From a virus: a stretch of 30,328 bases of DNA. Below, in pieces: positions 1 to 7,823 of this stretch. Position 1 is the stretch's first letter; each line of letters starts with the position of its first letter. The stretch spans positions 1-30,328 of the IMG/VR virus record IMGVR_UViG_3300025168_000415; one strand, given 5' to 3'. The translations under genes were made by a program, and so were the position numbers. The notes under the pieces were generated by a model that did not search any database, was not told the origin of the DNA, and was given only the letters and a program-made list of their open reading frames with translations.

Positions 1-1
1 G

Positions 2-70
2 TCAAGAGTCATGACTTCTAGAAGAGAAGGGGTGTACCCCCCAGAAAAAGGGGCCCCACAAGTACATTAA
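2..70 (+). CDS. 3' part of a 32-aa basic protein (allele-1 copy)
   Basis: The window opens inside a short reading frame whose complete copy is at 29450-29548. The visible part encodes the last 22 residues, including VYPPEKGAPQVH, and ends with TAA at 68-70. The two copies differ by two bases that lie in one third-codon position and one glycine-to-glutamate change, so the frame is kept. That pattern favours a real gene, but the peptide is too short to assign. It ends about 75 bases before the promoter of the next gene. No function is known. Confidence 0.45.
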   Translation, partial: SRVMTSRREGVYPPEKGAPQVH

Positions 71-75
71 ATTGA

Positions 76-100
76 GTGTGGGTAATACGTACTCCCTCAC
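76..100. other. Inverted repeat between the 32-aa ORF and the cassette promoter
   Basis: GTGTGGG at 76-82 can pair with CCCTCAC at 94-100 except for one T-T mismatch, with TACGTA in the loop. It lies between a stop codon and the TTGACA promoter and is conserved in the second copy (29554-29578). It has no T-run, so it could be a terminator, an operator or neither. Confidence 0.35.
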
Positions 101-143
101 AAATATCCATGTATTGAGAAAGGGCTAGTATAAAGGAAAAGAA

Positions 144-172
144 TTGACAGGTGACTACGCTTAAGATAAGAT
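144..172 (+). promoter_or_regulatory. Sigma-70-type promoter of the allele-1 regulator gene
   Basis: TTGACA at 144-149 and TAAGAT at 167-172 are separated by 17 bases. One GTGACTACG repeat fills the start of the spacer (151-159) and another follows the -10 box (173-182), 22 bases apart, which is two helical turns. This is the arrangement expected for a repressor that blocks RNA polymerase. It should drive the regulator gene at 212 and probably the terminase genes. Confidence 0.75.
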
Positions 173-378
173 GTGACTACGGTAAATAAAAAGAAGAACT
201 AATAAAGTAGTATGGAAGACATAACAGTAAGAGAGTTTAAGGCGAGGATAAGCCATTACTTAAAGCTAATGAGAGAAGGAGAGAAGATAAGTGTGCGTGG
301 GCAGATAATTGCTAACGTGACTACGGGTGACCACGGCGTGACCACGGATGTACAGAAAAAGGAGGTAAGTGTAGTCAC
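151..378 (+). promoter_or_regulatory. Type-A operator array: six copies of GTGACYACGG
   Basis: Copies lie at 151-159, 173-182, 317-326, 327-336 and 338-347, with one inverted copy at 371-378. The first two are in the promoter. The other four are inside the coding sequence, where the codons give the residues VTTGDHGVTTD. Spacings of 10, 11 and 22 bases place sites on the same face of the helix. The array is absent from the other allele apart from one remnant (29846-29854). Confidence 0.7.
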
Positions 379-700
379 GGAAGATAAGCCAGTGGCTAAG
401 AGTAGTGTGATAGAACAGTTGAGAGCGCAGGTTAAGCAGATTGAGAATAGGGGGAAGGTTCAGTTTGATTCGCTACCGCCAGAACCAGAGATATGGCATA
501 AGGAAGAGTTGGAAGAAGAGGAAGAGCATTTGCCACAATGTGAGTTATGTAAATGTGAGAATGCAGAGAGAACAGTATTTGATGCGGGAGATCGTGGAGA
601 AGTGGATATATGTTTAAGATGTGCGAAGGGCAGGTACGCGGGGAGTATGAAGTTTTTCGATAAGTATTGGAATGGATTGCAAAAAATTAACAACTATTAG
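212..700 (+). CDS. Phd/YefM-like DNA-binding regulator with C-terminal zinc ribbon, allele 1
   Basis: This 162-aa protein has three parts. Residues 3-35 (ITVREFKARISHYLKL, then KISVRGQII) match the pattern of Phd/YefM antitoxins, whose N-terminal fold binds DNA as a dimer. Residues 36-100 are a polar linker followed by a run of glutamates. The C-terminus has a zinc ribbon with cysteines at 110, 113, 134 and 137. No toxin gene sits beside it, so I read it as a transcriptional repressor or centromere-type protein and not half of a toxin-antitoxin pair. Repeated GTGACTACG sites in its promoter and gene suggest autoregulation. The second allele (29678-30136) keeps the C-terminus but has a different N-terminus and different repeats. 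Confidence 0.6.
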   Translation: MEDITVREFKARISHYLKLMREGEKISVRGQIIANVTTGDHGVTTDVQKKEVSVVTEDKPVAKSSVIEQLRAQVKQIENRGKVQFDSLPPEPEIWHKEELEEEEEHLPQCELCKCENAERTVFDAGDRGEVDICLRCAKGRYAGSMKFFDKYWNGLQKINNY

Positions 701-702
701 AT

Positions 703-870
703 ATGGCAAAAAAGATAAACAAAAGGATGCAGGAGTTTGCGGATGTTGGAGGTAGAGGGAAATACGAGATGAGTAAAGGGCAGGGAAGAAGTGCAGAGAC
801 GATAGCTGCTATATTCAAGGAGTATAGGGAGACAGGATCTATTGACGAAAAAAAATGGGCAATAAGATAA
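703..870 (+). CDS. 55-aa conserved protein upstream of the small terminase subunit
   Basis: A 55-aa basic protein starts three bases after the regulator gene ends and overlaps the start of the next gene by 16 bases, so it is part of a compact operon. The first 20 residues differ from the second copy at 30139-30306. From GYEMSKGQGR-like residues onward (position 766) the DNA is identical in both, so the cassette boundary falls inside this gene. The conserved part reads RSAETIAAIFKEYRETG, a predicted helix that could be a helix-turn-helix or packaging-related segment. I do not recognise the family. Confidence 0.6.
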   Translation: MAKKINKRMQEFADVGGRGKYEMSKGQGRSAETIAAIFKEYRETGSIDEKKWAIR

Positions 871-892
871 CTAAAAAGGAGAAGGATAAGGC
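766..892. repeat. Right flank of the variable cassette, identical to 30202-30328
   Basis: These 127 bases match 30202-30328 exactly (offset 29436) and run to the end of the window. Identity is lost abruptly before 766, which looks like a recombination or assembly-bubble boundary. The offset differs by 42 bases from that of the left flank, equal to the length difference of the two cassette alleles. Confidence 0.9.
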
Positions 893-1427
893 GGACAGGT
901 TCTTCCGTAGTTTGGAGGTGGGAGATAAGAAAGCTTTAGAGGACTGGAAAATATCGCGAGAGAACAGGGATTTCATACTGGCTTTGGAAGCGCATGACGG
1001 AGACCCGTATGCGGCGTTTAAGAGTTTGAATGTGCAGTATCGTAAATGGCCTAAGGAGAAATGTCAGAGTCGCGTAGTGGAGATATTGCGGAGGACGGAG
1101 GTGCGTGGTGCGATCGAGGACGCGTTAAGAAGTTATAAGGTTTTTCCTAGTAGGATTATAGGGATGATAGAGCGGATAGCGAGTACAGCTGATCGGGATA
1201 CGGACAGATTGAAGGCGTTAGAGATGTTAGGTAAATGGTGTAGGATATTTAATGAGGATAGTAAAGTTGTGAACGTACATAATAATTTAAACATATCTGA
1301 AGATGCAGCAGTCAGACTCTTGGAACGAAGACACAAGTTCGATATTGGACAAGGAGGAAAGTTCCTCGGAGTTAACGTCGCGGGAGATACAAGCGATGTT
1401 GTGGATGGGGAAACGGAACCTAATTGA
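855..1427 (+). CDS. terS: Terminase small subunit
   Basis: This 190-aa protein lies directly before the large terminase and overlaps it by 125 bases. It is predicted to be the DNA-recognition subunit that brings the packaging motor to the phage genome. Evidence is the gene position, an N-terminal region rich in basic residues, and the segment DRLKALEMLGKWCRIF (about residues 116-131), which resembles the helical motif near the end of many TerS core domains. The C-terminal 50 residues are polar and probably flexible. The first 38 bases recur at the window end. Confidence 0.7.
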   Translation: MGNKITKKEKDKADRFFRSLEVGDKKALEDWKISRENRDFILALEAHDGDPYAAFKSLNVQYRKWPKEKCQSRVVEILRRTEVRGAIEDALRSYKVFPSRIIGMIERIASTADRDTDRLKALEMLGKWCRIFNEDSKVVNVHNNLNISEDAAVRLLERRHKFDIGQGGKFLGVNVAGDTSDVVDGETEPN

Positions 1428-2862
1428 TTATTGTGTTTTAACTCAAAAGAACTATAAAAGTAATTGGCATCACGAACTGATAGCCAGGAAGCTGCAGAAG
1501 GTTGCTATGGGCAAGTGCAGGCGTTTAATGATCTTCTTACCGCCTCGGCATGGGAAAAGCGAGCTAGCTAGTATTAAGTTTCCCGCGTGGTATCTAGGGA
1601 GGTATCCTAATAAAAGCATTATTAGTTGTTCATATTCAGCTGATTTAGCAGAAGACTTTGGTAGATATACTAGATCGCAGGTTGATACGGAAGTGCATAG
1701 AAAGATATTCCCTGAATGCCAGCTTTTAACTGGAAGTAAATCTGCTACTAGATGGAAAGTTTCTACTAGAGGAGGTTATAGAGGAACTGGTGTAGGTGGT
1801 TCGATTACGGGGGCAGGTGCAGATGTTCTGATTATTGATGATCCAATTAAGAATAGAGAAGAAGCAGAGTCAGAAACTATTAGGAGAAAGGTTTGGGATT
1901 GGTATACCTCAACAGCTTATACGCGTTTAGAAAAAAACGGATGCGTGATATTGATTATGACCAAGTGGCACGATGACGATTTAGGTGGAAGACTTCTAGA
2001 TCTTGAAGGAGAAAAGGGATACCACTTGAATACAAAGGCTAACCGCTGGGAAAAAACAACTACTACTTATCCGTTAGGTTGTAAGGTTGGTAAGTGGGAC
2101 GTGCTGCGTTTCCCCGCTATCGCAACGGAACCTGAGGAGTTCAGGAAAAAAGGAGAAGCTCTTTGGCCACAAAAGTATTCGCTAACAGAGCTGCTATCCA
2201 TAAAGGAATCTATTGGGATACGAGACTGGGGATCGCTCTACCAACAAGATCCAGTTACCGAAGAAGGAAGAGAGTTCAAGGAAGAATGGCTTAAGTACTG
2301 GGATACTTTGCCTGACAAACTTACTTACGTGACTACAGTCGATCTAGCTATCTCGAAGAAAGACCATGCCGATGATTCGGTTGTTCTTACTGCAGCTATG
2401 GATAGGAACGATAGGATCTACATAATCGAATATAAAAACTGGAAAGCAGATCCATCAGAAGTTATTGCTGAAATATATAGACAACAAGGACTTTATGATT
2501 CTCGTGTGGCAATTGAAGCTGTAGGGTACCAGTCCGCGTTAGCCCACTATTTGAAGATTGAAGGAAAGCGTAGAGGAAAATACCTGCATGTCTCACAAAT
2601 CCATACTAGATCTAATAAAGAAACAAAGATCCGAGGACTTATTCCCTTATATGCTAATGGACTTATCTTCCATCCACGGAATAGAGCAGAGGTTCTCGAA
2701 GACCAACTCAAAAGATTCCCGTCAGGTAAACATGACGATACGATAGATGCACTTGCGATGTCTCTTCCCTACTTGAAACGTCCATTACAGAAATTCCTAG
2801 ACCCACTTAAGAACTTAAAGATGCGCTATACTAAAGACGGTAGGCCTTATTTCAAGAAGTAA
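1303..2862 (+). CDS. terL: Terminase large subunit
   Basis: The packaging ATPase and nuclease, up to 519 aa. The ATPase has Walker A PPRHGKS (residues 80-86), Walker B VLIIDD (175-180) and a coupling motif MTKWHDDD (219-226). The RNase H-like nuclease has acidic residues at D347 (TTVDLAIS), E405 (VAIEAVGYQ) and D478-D482 (KHDDTIDALA). The ATG at 1303 overlaps TerS by 125 bases. ATGs at 1396 and 1405 would give a more usual overlap and keep all domains, so the start is uncertain. No Shine-Dalgarno site helps to choose. Confidence 0.95.
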   Translation: MQQSDSWNEDTSSILDKEESSSELTSREIQAMLWMGKRNLIDYCVLTQKNYKSNWHHELIARKLQKVAMGKCRRLMIFLPPRHGKSELASIKFPAWYLGRYPNKSIISCSYSADLAEDFGRYTRSQVDTEVHRKIFPECQLLTGSKSATRWKVSTRGGYRGTGVGGSITGAGADVLIIDDPIKNREEAESETIRRKVWDWYTSTAYTRLEKNGCVILIMTKWHDDDLGGRLLDLEGEKGYHLNTKANRWEKTTTTYPLGCKVGKWDVLRFPAIATEPEEFRKKGEALWPQKYSLTELLSIKESIGIRDWGSLYQQDPVTEEGREFKEEWLKYWDTLPDKLTYVTTVDLAISKKDHADDSVVLTAAMDRNDRIYIIEYKNWKADPSEVIAEIYRQQGLYDSRVAIEAVGYQSALAHYLKIEGKRRGKYLHVSQIHTRSNKETKIRGLIPLYANGLIFHPRNRAEVLEDQLKRFPSGKHDDTIDALAMSLPYLKRPLQKFLDPLKNLKMRYTKDGRPYFKK

Positions 2863-2891
2863 TTGCGTTTTTACTAGTTATTTGATATAAT
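2863..2891 (+). promoter_or_regulatory. Candidate promoter before the portal operon
   Basis: TTGCGT at 2863-2868 and TATAAT at 2886-2891 are 17 bases apart, with an extended -10 TG. The expected start point, near 2898, is about seven bases before the ATG at 2905, so the transcript would have almost no leader. Confidence 0.55.
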
Positions 2892-2904
2892 AAACAACAG
2901 CGAT

Positions 2905-3168
2905 ATGAGTATTAAAAAAATCCACGAACGGGCAAATCGTAAAAGAAGGCGCTATGACCATATTGCCTGGGAAGGAATTTGCAAAAAGTGTGGGATTAAA
3001 AAATTTATTTTCGGACATGATATCCGCAGAGATTACGGAGACGGATACAAGGACATGAGGGACGAAACAATCGAATGCATAAGCCAGGAATGTGCTGGAA
3101 AGATTAAGGTCAAAAACAAACTACCGCCTTTACGGGCACTTCATTTAATCGATATCAGTAAACGATAA
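2905..3168 (+). CDS. Small zinc-ribbon protein between terL and portal
   Basis: An 87-aa basic protein with a likely zinc site: CKKC at residues 26-29 and cysteines at 58 and 63. The N-terminus is strongly basic (RANRKRRRY). It sits between the large terminase and portal genes and ends two bases before the portal ATG, so it is co-expressed with the packaging and head genes. A nucleic-acid-binding role is plausible from the charge and zinc site, but the family is not recognised. Confidence 0.7.
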   Translation: MSIKKIHERANRKRRRYDHIAWEGICKKCGIKKFIFGHDIRRDYGDGYKDMRDETIECISQECAGKIKVKNKLPPLRALHLIDISKR

Positions 3169-3170
3169 CT

Positions 3171-5054
3171 ATGGCAAAACTAAACTCCGAAGAGCGTGCA
3201 AGGACCTTGGATTGGATGGTTCAGGTTAACATGGATTTTGATAACCTTACCACTAGGCTAAGAAACAAATGGCTTGATTGGTACAGAATGTACCGAGTAT
3301 TTGAGAACCAGGAAAGATTACCTGGTCAGTCTAATATTTTCATTCCAAAGATTTTTGAAATCATTGAGAAGAAAGTACCACCAGTAATAGCAAAGGATCC
3401 TAAATTTATTGTTACTCCTAGGACTAACGAAGCAACGGCTTATGTAGGGGCTATTCGTGATGCTTTAAACTTTTGGTGGGACGAAGATGGGATGCAGGAA
3501 AAACTAGAGACATGGGTTAAAGACGCGTTTATATATGGAGTTGGTTTCTTAAAAGTAGATTGGTATCAAGAAACAAAGATTCAAACATCCGTTGAAGTTG
3601 AGATTGATGATGACGGGAATGTAGTAGAGAAGGAATATGAAGAAGAAGTTGTTTCGTTTGAACGACCAACTGCAGATCTAATTTCTATATTTGATGTTAA
3701 GGTTGATCCAAGAGTTGAGAACTTTAAAGAAGGTGTTGGAGTTTTACAAACATTACCAAACATGAGGTTCGGAGATTTATTAAAGCTAGATCCTGAACAG
3801 TATGACTTATCAGAAATCAAAGGTTTGAATCCAGAAGAACTACAAGACTCAGGGTTCGCAAGTACGCAGGTGCAAGAACAAGAATGGGATAAAGGAATTA
3901 GTGACGTAAGTGAAAGGATAGATAAAAACCAGATTACCCTACAGGAATACTGGGGGCAATTTTCTAAAAGCGGAAAAGCTAAAGACGAAAGGGAATATAT
4001 AATTACTGCAATTGTTGTAGGAGGAAGTCCTCAATACATTATAAGATGTGAAGTAAACGAACTAGGGTTTAGACCGTTTGTAAAAATGGACGACAGAAAA
4101 ATCAGAGGAGAGTTTTATTCAGTAGGAGAGGTTGAACCATTAGAAGGATTGCAAGTTGAGTATAACAACTTAAGGAATGCAAGACTTGATTTCAACAATG
4201 CCGTTAATTTCCCTGAATGGATCTACAATATAAATGCTGGAATCAATCCTGCTAACTTGGTTCATAGACCAAACAATATTATACCAGTGGACTTACCACT
4301 AGGCTCAGATATTAGAGGAGTGATTAGACCAGTAGAGAAACCGATACAACCAATGAGTGGGTATAATGAAGAAGCGCAACTTAACAGAGATTTTCAAACT
4401 GTATCACAGACCGTAGACTTTACTGACCGAGGTGGATCAGCAGGATTTACTAATACCGCTCGTGGTATTCTTGCTAGAGATGCACAGGTTAATACACAGG
4501 TTAACAATATCGTTAAACACTTAGAGTCTTCAATAGCAGAGCTTGGGGAAATGTGGCTTGCACTAGCAGAAAACTTTGCTGAAGAATCAGAAGCTATAGT
4601 TGTTAGAAGACCAAGAACTGAAGCAGACTTTTTAAAAGACAAGATTTCGCTAGAAGATGCTCCACAAAAATTTACAAAAATAGATACAGAAGTTTTAGGA
4701 GATGCTTTACATAACTACCAAGTAAAGATTGAGGCAGGTTCAACTACGGCTTACGACTCTAGAGGGAAAGCTCAAGACGCAGTTAACATTGCTAACACCG
4801 CAGTTCAATACGCAGCTGTAGGAGTTCCAGTTAACCTAACAAAGATATTCAAAGACATACTAAGAGATTCATTCCAGAAGGCTAACCCAGAATCTTACCT
4901 GATGGAAACTCCGCAACAAACCGGACTAGAAAATGCATTAGCAGAACAAATGATAGGTGGTGGAATACCAGAGGCAGGAAACGCTTTAAGGTCGCAAGGA
5001 GCGCCTGTAACAAACAAGGCTCCGTTACAACCGTCACAGCCTAGCAACTACTAA
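3171..5054 (+). CDS. Portal protein, P22-like
   Basis: A 627-aa protein in the usual portal position after terL. It should form the dodecameric ring at the capsid vertex through which DNA passes. The N-terminal third (GQSNIFIPKIFEIIEKKVPPVIAK, shown here only as a landmark near residues 50-75) and the helical region ending in AELGEMWLALAENF near residues 455-470 resemble portals of podoviruses such as P22. The length agrees with large podoviral portals. The C-terminal 60 residues are rich in Gln, Pro and Ala and probably disordered. Confidence 0.85.
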   Translation: MAKLNSEERARTLDWMVQVNMDFDNLTTRLRNKWLDWYRMYRVFENQERLPGQSNIFIPKIFEIIEKKVPPVIAKDPKFIVTPRTNEATAYVGAIRDALNFWWDEDGMQEKLETWVKDAFIYGVGFLKVDWYQETKIQTSVEVEIDDDGNVVEKEYEEEVVSFERPTADLISIFDVKVDPRVENFKEGVGVLQTLPNMRFGDLLKLDPEQYDLSEIKGLNPEELQDSGFASTQVQEQEWDKGISDVSERIDKNQITLQEYWGQFSKSGKAKDEREYIITAIVVGGSPQYIIRCEVNELGFRPFVKMDDRKIRGEFYSVGEVEPLEGLQVEYNNLRNARLDFNNAVNFPEWIYNINAGINPANLVHRPNNIIPVDLPLGSDIRGVIRPVEKPIQPMSGYNEEAQLNRDFQTVSQTVDFTDRGGSAGFTNTARGILARDAQVNTQVNNIVKHLESSIAELGEMWLALAENFAEESEAIVVRRPRTEADFLKDKISLEDAPQKFTKIDTEVLGDALHNYQVKIEAGSTTAYDSRGKAQDAVNIANTAVQYAAVGVPVNLTKIFKDILRDSFQKANPESYLMETPQQTGLENALAEQMIGGGIPEAGNALRSQGAPVTNKAPLQPSQPSNY

Positions 5055-5063
5055 CATATATAT

Positions 5064-5363
5064 ATGAATATAACTCAATGGAAAGAAAGGATGCGAGTGG
5101 CTAAAGAGAGAAAAGTTATTGATAATATACAGGAGAAGTTAGCTTTAGAAATAAATACTAAGGCTAAAAACTTAAGGGCTTTGGCTAGAACTCCAGGATG
5201 GAAACATTTAAACGAGTACTTCGAGCACAAAGAAAAGCTCTTGAGAGATAAGCTAGAGTTGTGTAAAAAGGAAGAGCTAGTAAACGTACAAGCTGAACTT
5301 AAAGCAGAGAAAGAGTTAAGACGTTTTATTGAAAACGCAGTTAAGTATATTGATAATCAGTAG
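5064..5363 (+). CDS. Small coiled-coil protein of the head region
   Basis: A 99-aa, highly charged and almost entirely helical protein with heptad-like spacing. It contains RTPGWKHLNEYFEHKEKLL at about residues 42-60, a pattern found in small conserved proteins between portal and scaffold genes of several podoviruses. It starts nine bases after the portal stop and is followed by a hairpin. A role in head assembly is inferred only from position. Confidence 0.7.
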   Translation: MNITQWKERMRVAKERKVIDNIQEKLALEINTKAKNLRALARTPGWKHLNEYFEHKEKLLRDKLELCKKEELVNVQAELKAEKELRRFIENAVKYIDNQ

Positions 5364-5369
5364 TAGCGT

Positions 5370-5399
5370 GAAACTTGCCTAAACTCCAAGGTAGGTTTC
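5370..5399 (+). other. Intergenic hairpin before the scaffold gene
   Basis: GAAACTTGCCT at 5370-5380 and AGGTAGGTTTC at 5389-5399 form an 11-bp RNA stem (two G-U pairs) around the 8-base loop AAACTCCA. There is no T-run after it. It may be a partial terminator, an RNA-processing or stability element, or a translation control site for the scaffold and capsid genes. Confidence 0.55.
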
Positions 5400-5424
5400 A
5401 ATCTATTACTTAATTCAAATACAC

Positions 5425-6114
5425 ATGTCAGAAGAAAACTTGGAGTCAAACGACCAACCCGTTGAGGAGTCAGACCAACCAGAAGTAAATTCTAACGACG
5501 AGGAAGACAACCTCGACGAAGATCAACCTCAGGTAGAGGAATCAGACGAAGAGGAAAGTATCCCGGAAGCCGAGTTAAAGGCGGGATATATGCGTCAGTC
5601 AGATTACACTAAGAAGACGCAGGAGCTTGCAGAAATGCGTAAAGAAATTGAAGCTCTTAAAAAACGAACGACAGTTCAGCCAAAAGCAAAGCTTTCCCCT
5701 GAATACGAAAAAGCCAGACAAACTATGAGGAGTCTTGGATTTCTTAGTAAGGACGATATGGCAGAAGAATTCAGGCGTATGGGCGCAAAGAAGGAAATGG
5801 CTAGCGATGCTAAACGGCTTAATGTTTCTGCTGATATTATTGGAGCTGCTCGTCACTTACAAGCCAGTAAGGGGATGAAAGGCGAAACAATAAGTATCGA
5901 CGACGCTGTCAACATTTTAGCTCAAGGGGCACGAACCAAGAAAGTTGTAAAAAGAAAATCGGTTGGTGCTAAAGGGGGTAGTGCTTCCGCTCCTAAGAAA
6001 TCAAGTAGTCAGATTGAACTATCAGAGTTTAGAAAGCTCGATCCCACTTCGGATAAATATTCTAAGGTTATAAAGGATTGGAGATCTGGAAAACTCAAAA
6101 TCATTAACAACTAA
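5425..6114 (+). CDS. Capsid scaffolding protein
   Basis: A 229-aa protein placed between portal and capsid genes. Residues 1-50 are very acidic, then GYMRQSDYTKK (54-64) matches a signature common in phage scaffolding proteins, followed by a coiled coil with many Glu and Lys (65-80) and a basic C-terminal half. Scaffolds guide procapsid assembly and leave before or during DNA packaging; the basic, helical C-terminus is the part that usually binds coat protein. Confidence 0.8.
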   Translation: MSEENLESNDQPVEESDQPEVNSNDEEDNLDEDQPQVEESDEEESIPEAELKAGYMRQSDYTKKTQELAEMRKEIEALKKRTTVQPKAKLSPEYEKARQTMRSLGFLSKDDMAEEFRRMGAKKEMASDAKRLNVSADIIGAARHLQASKGMKGETISIDDAVNILAQGARTKKVVKRKSVGAKGGSASAPKKSSSQIELSEFRKLDPTSDKYSKVIKDWRSGKLKIINN

Positions 6115-6119
6115 TTATT

Positions 6120-6512
6120 ATGATGAATTATACATTCGCTGGTGTAGGAGACATAAGTGATGCAGATGGAACAAGTCAGCTTGCATATGTCGCTCCATAC
6201 TCAGGAAGACTAAGCATTGCAGAATCTACTTTTATGTGGACAGAAGCAACAGGAACACAATCAGGTACTCAAGGAATTTTATCAATTGAAGTTGCAGGAA
6301 CAGAATATGCTACATTAACAGCCGGGCAATCATCTCCTGTTGGAACTGCTCAGCACTATACTGTCGTTGCAAGTGGAGACACTGATGCAGGAAACCCAGT
6401 GGTTTACTTTGACGCAGGCGACACTATTGAGCTGCTTGTAAAAACTCAGGCTGTAGGAGGAACAATTATTGGGGATGGCGCTGCCTACCTAGCAATTACT
6501 TTTGCTGCCTAA
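6120..6512 (+). CDS. Putative capsid decoration protein
   Basis: A 130-aa protein rich in Ala, Gly and Thr with alternating beta-strand patterns and no charge clusters. Its place between scaffold and major capsid genes is typical of head decoration or cement proteins, which sit on the outer capsid surface. Two adjacent ATG codons (6120 and 6123) could both serve. No motif identifies the family, so the assignment rests on position and composition. Confidence 0.55.
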   Translation: MMNYTFAGVGDISDADGTSQLAYVAPYSGRLSIAESTFMWTEATGTQSGTQGILSIEVAGTEYATLTAGQSSPVGTAQHYTVVASGDTDAGNPVVYFDAGDTIELLVKTQAVGGTIIGDGAAYLAITFAA

Positions 6513-6536
6513 CTATTAATTAATATAAAATAAACT

Positions 6537-7361
6537 ATGCCTAATATAACAAATACTACTGCAGACGTTTTCTTGGCAGAAGTCTTCAGTAAAGAAGTAA
6601 TCAGAGAAACAAACCCAAAATTAGTTTTAGCTAAACTGGTTAAAAGATTTGACGACGAAGCTAGAATGGGTAATGACTCTATCAGTGTGCCGACAATTAC
6701 AAACTTTGTTGCCAATGATAAAGTTTCTAATGTACCAGTTTCATTCCAAGCGAATACAGAAACTGATATTATAATCACAATCGACCAACACAAAGAAACA
6801 TCTTTCTTACTGGAAGATATTACTGAGTTACAGTCAAAACAAGACTTGATGAATCACTATACAGATGCAGCATCTACAGCTATCGCAAGAGCAATTGATA
6901 CTTCACTTGCAGCATTAGCTTTAGGTTTCTCAACAGCGACTGGTGTTTACAATACAGCTATTACTACTGACGTAGTTCTAAACTCAATTGAGGCTTTAGA
7001 CCTTGCTGATTGTCCTGAAGACGACAGATCATTTGTTTTCAGATCAGACGTTAAAAGAGATCTACTAGATCTTGCAGCTTACACATCTAGCGATTTTGTA
7101 GGAGGAAAACCAACTGAATCTGGAAATATCGGTAGACTTTATGGTGTAGACACATTCATGTCTAACAACCTAATCTTTACTGGTGGTACTAACAGAAACA
7201 ACATGTTGTTCCACAAAGATGCGTTAGCATTAGCTATGGCTCAACAACCTAGAGCGCAAGCTGAATATTCTGTTTCTCAACTTGGACACGAACTAGTTGT
7301 AGATACAGTTTACGGAGTAAGAGAAATGAGAGATGACTTTGGAGTTTTGGTAAGAACTTAA
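6537..7361 (+). CDS. Major capsid protein, HK97 fold
   Basis: A 274-aa protein directly after scaffold and decoration genes. It has the features of a small HK97-fold coat protein: an N-terminal helix (DVFLAEVFSKEVIRE), a strand-rich middle, and near residues 195-212 the segment GNIGRLYGVDTFMSNNL, a common capsid motif. The C-terminus has VVDTVYGVREMRDDFGV, which also recurs in this family. No protease gene or cleavage signal is seen, so maturation probably does not involve head proteolysis. Confidence 0.85.
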   Translation: MPNITNTTADVFLAEVFSKEVIRETNPKLVLAKLVKRFDDEARMGNDSISVPTITNFVANDKVSNVPVSFQANTETDIIITIDQHKETSFLLEDITELQSKQDLMNHYTDAASTAIARAIDTSLAALALGFSTATGVYNTAITTDVVLNSIEALDLADCPEDDRSFVFRSDVKRDLLDLAAYTSSDFVGGKPTESGNIGRLYGVDTFMSNNLIFTGGTNRNNMLFHKDALALAMAQQPRAQAEYSVSQLGHELVVDTVYGVREMRDDFGVLVRT

Positions 7362-7375
7362 TAGTCTTTTTATAT

Positions 7376-7399
7376 GGTGGGGATTTTCGAGTCCCTACC
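7376..7399 (+). other. Hairpin after the major capsid gene
   Basis: GGTGGGGA at 7376-7383 pairs with TCCCTACC at 7392-7399 (one G-U pair) around an 8-base loop, TTTTCGAG. It follows the coat gene by 14 bases. Without a T-run it is a weak terminator at most, but it could protect the 3' end of a capsid mRNA. Confidence 0.55.
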
Positions 7400-7426
7400 T
7401 ATGAGAATATTATTTAATAAAATGTT

Positions 7427-7810
7427 ATGAAAAAATTAGACACATCTACTGCTTGGGTTGAAAACTCAAAAGGAATGGTATCAGCTGCACCACAATATTT
7501 AGCTGACTATTTCGTAGGAACTAGACCTGGTTGGAAGTACGCTTCGCCAGAAGAAGTTTCTGATGTCAAGCAATATCCTGCAGACATGGAGCTAACAGAA
7601 CTGGGAGTGAAAAGAAGAAGAAGAGCAGCTGAAGTTGCAGCTATTAAGGTTGGGAAAAAGGCAGAAGAAAAAGCAAAGATGGACGCAGTGGAAGAAAAAA
7701 CTGACGGCCTAACATACAAAGAGCTACAAGCTTTAGCTAAAGACAAAGGTGTTCCTAACTACTGGTCAAAGAAAAGCGAAACTTTAAAAGAAGAGCTAGG
7801 TATGCTATAA
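7427..7810 (+). CDS. Virion-region protein with C-terminal HeH/SAP-like domain
   Basis: A 127-aa protein. The C-terminal 33 residues (95-127, TYKELQALAKDKGVPN then KKSETLKEEL) look like the helix-extension-helix fold of SAP, LEM and HeH domains, often found at the end of phage head-completion proteins. Residues 60-85 are basic and helical. It follows the coat gene and a hairpin. It may contact DNA or the capsid vertex, but the family was not identified. Confidence 0.6.
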   Translation: MKKLDTSTAWVENSKGMVSAAPQYLADYFVGTRPGWKYASPEEVSDVKQYPADMELTELGVKRRRRAAEVAAIKVGKKAEEKAKMDAVEEKTDGLTYKELQALAKDKGVPNYWSKKSETLKEELGML

Positions 7811-7823
7811 TAGGGGCAATTAG

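Larger units (their letters stand above)
1..122. repeat. Left flank of the variable cassette, repeated at 29479-29600
   Basis: Bases 1-122 match 29479-29600 at an offset of 29478, with two substitutions near positions 43-45. After about 122 the two copies become unrelated until the coding region of the next gene. This flank and the identical right flank (766-892) define the edges of an exchangeable cassette and show that the window spans slightly more than one genome unit. Confidence 0.9.

Noticed and set aside
212-700. Toxin-antitoxin system
   Set aside because: The Phd-like N-terminus suggests an antitoxin, but no toxin-like gene is adjacent. The following 55-aa gene does not resemble a toxin, and the protein has a large zinc-ribbon C-terminus instead of a toxin-neutralising tail.
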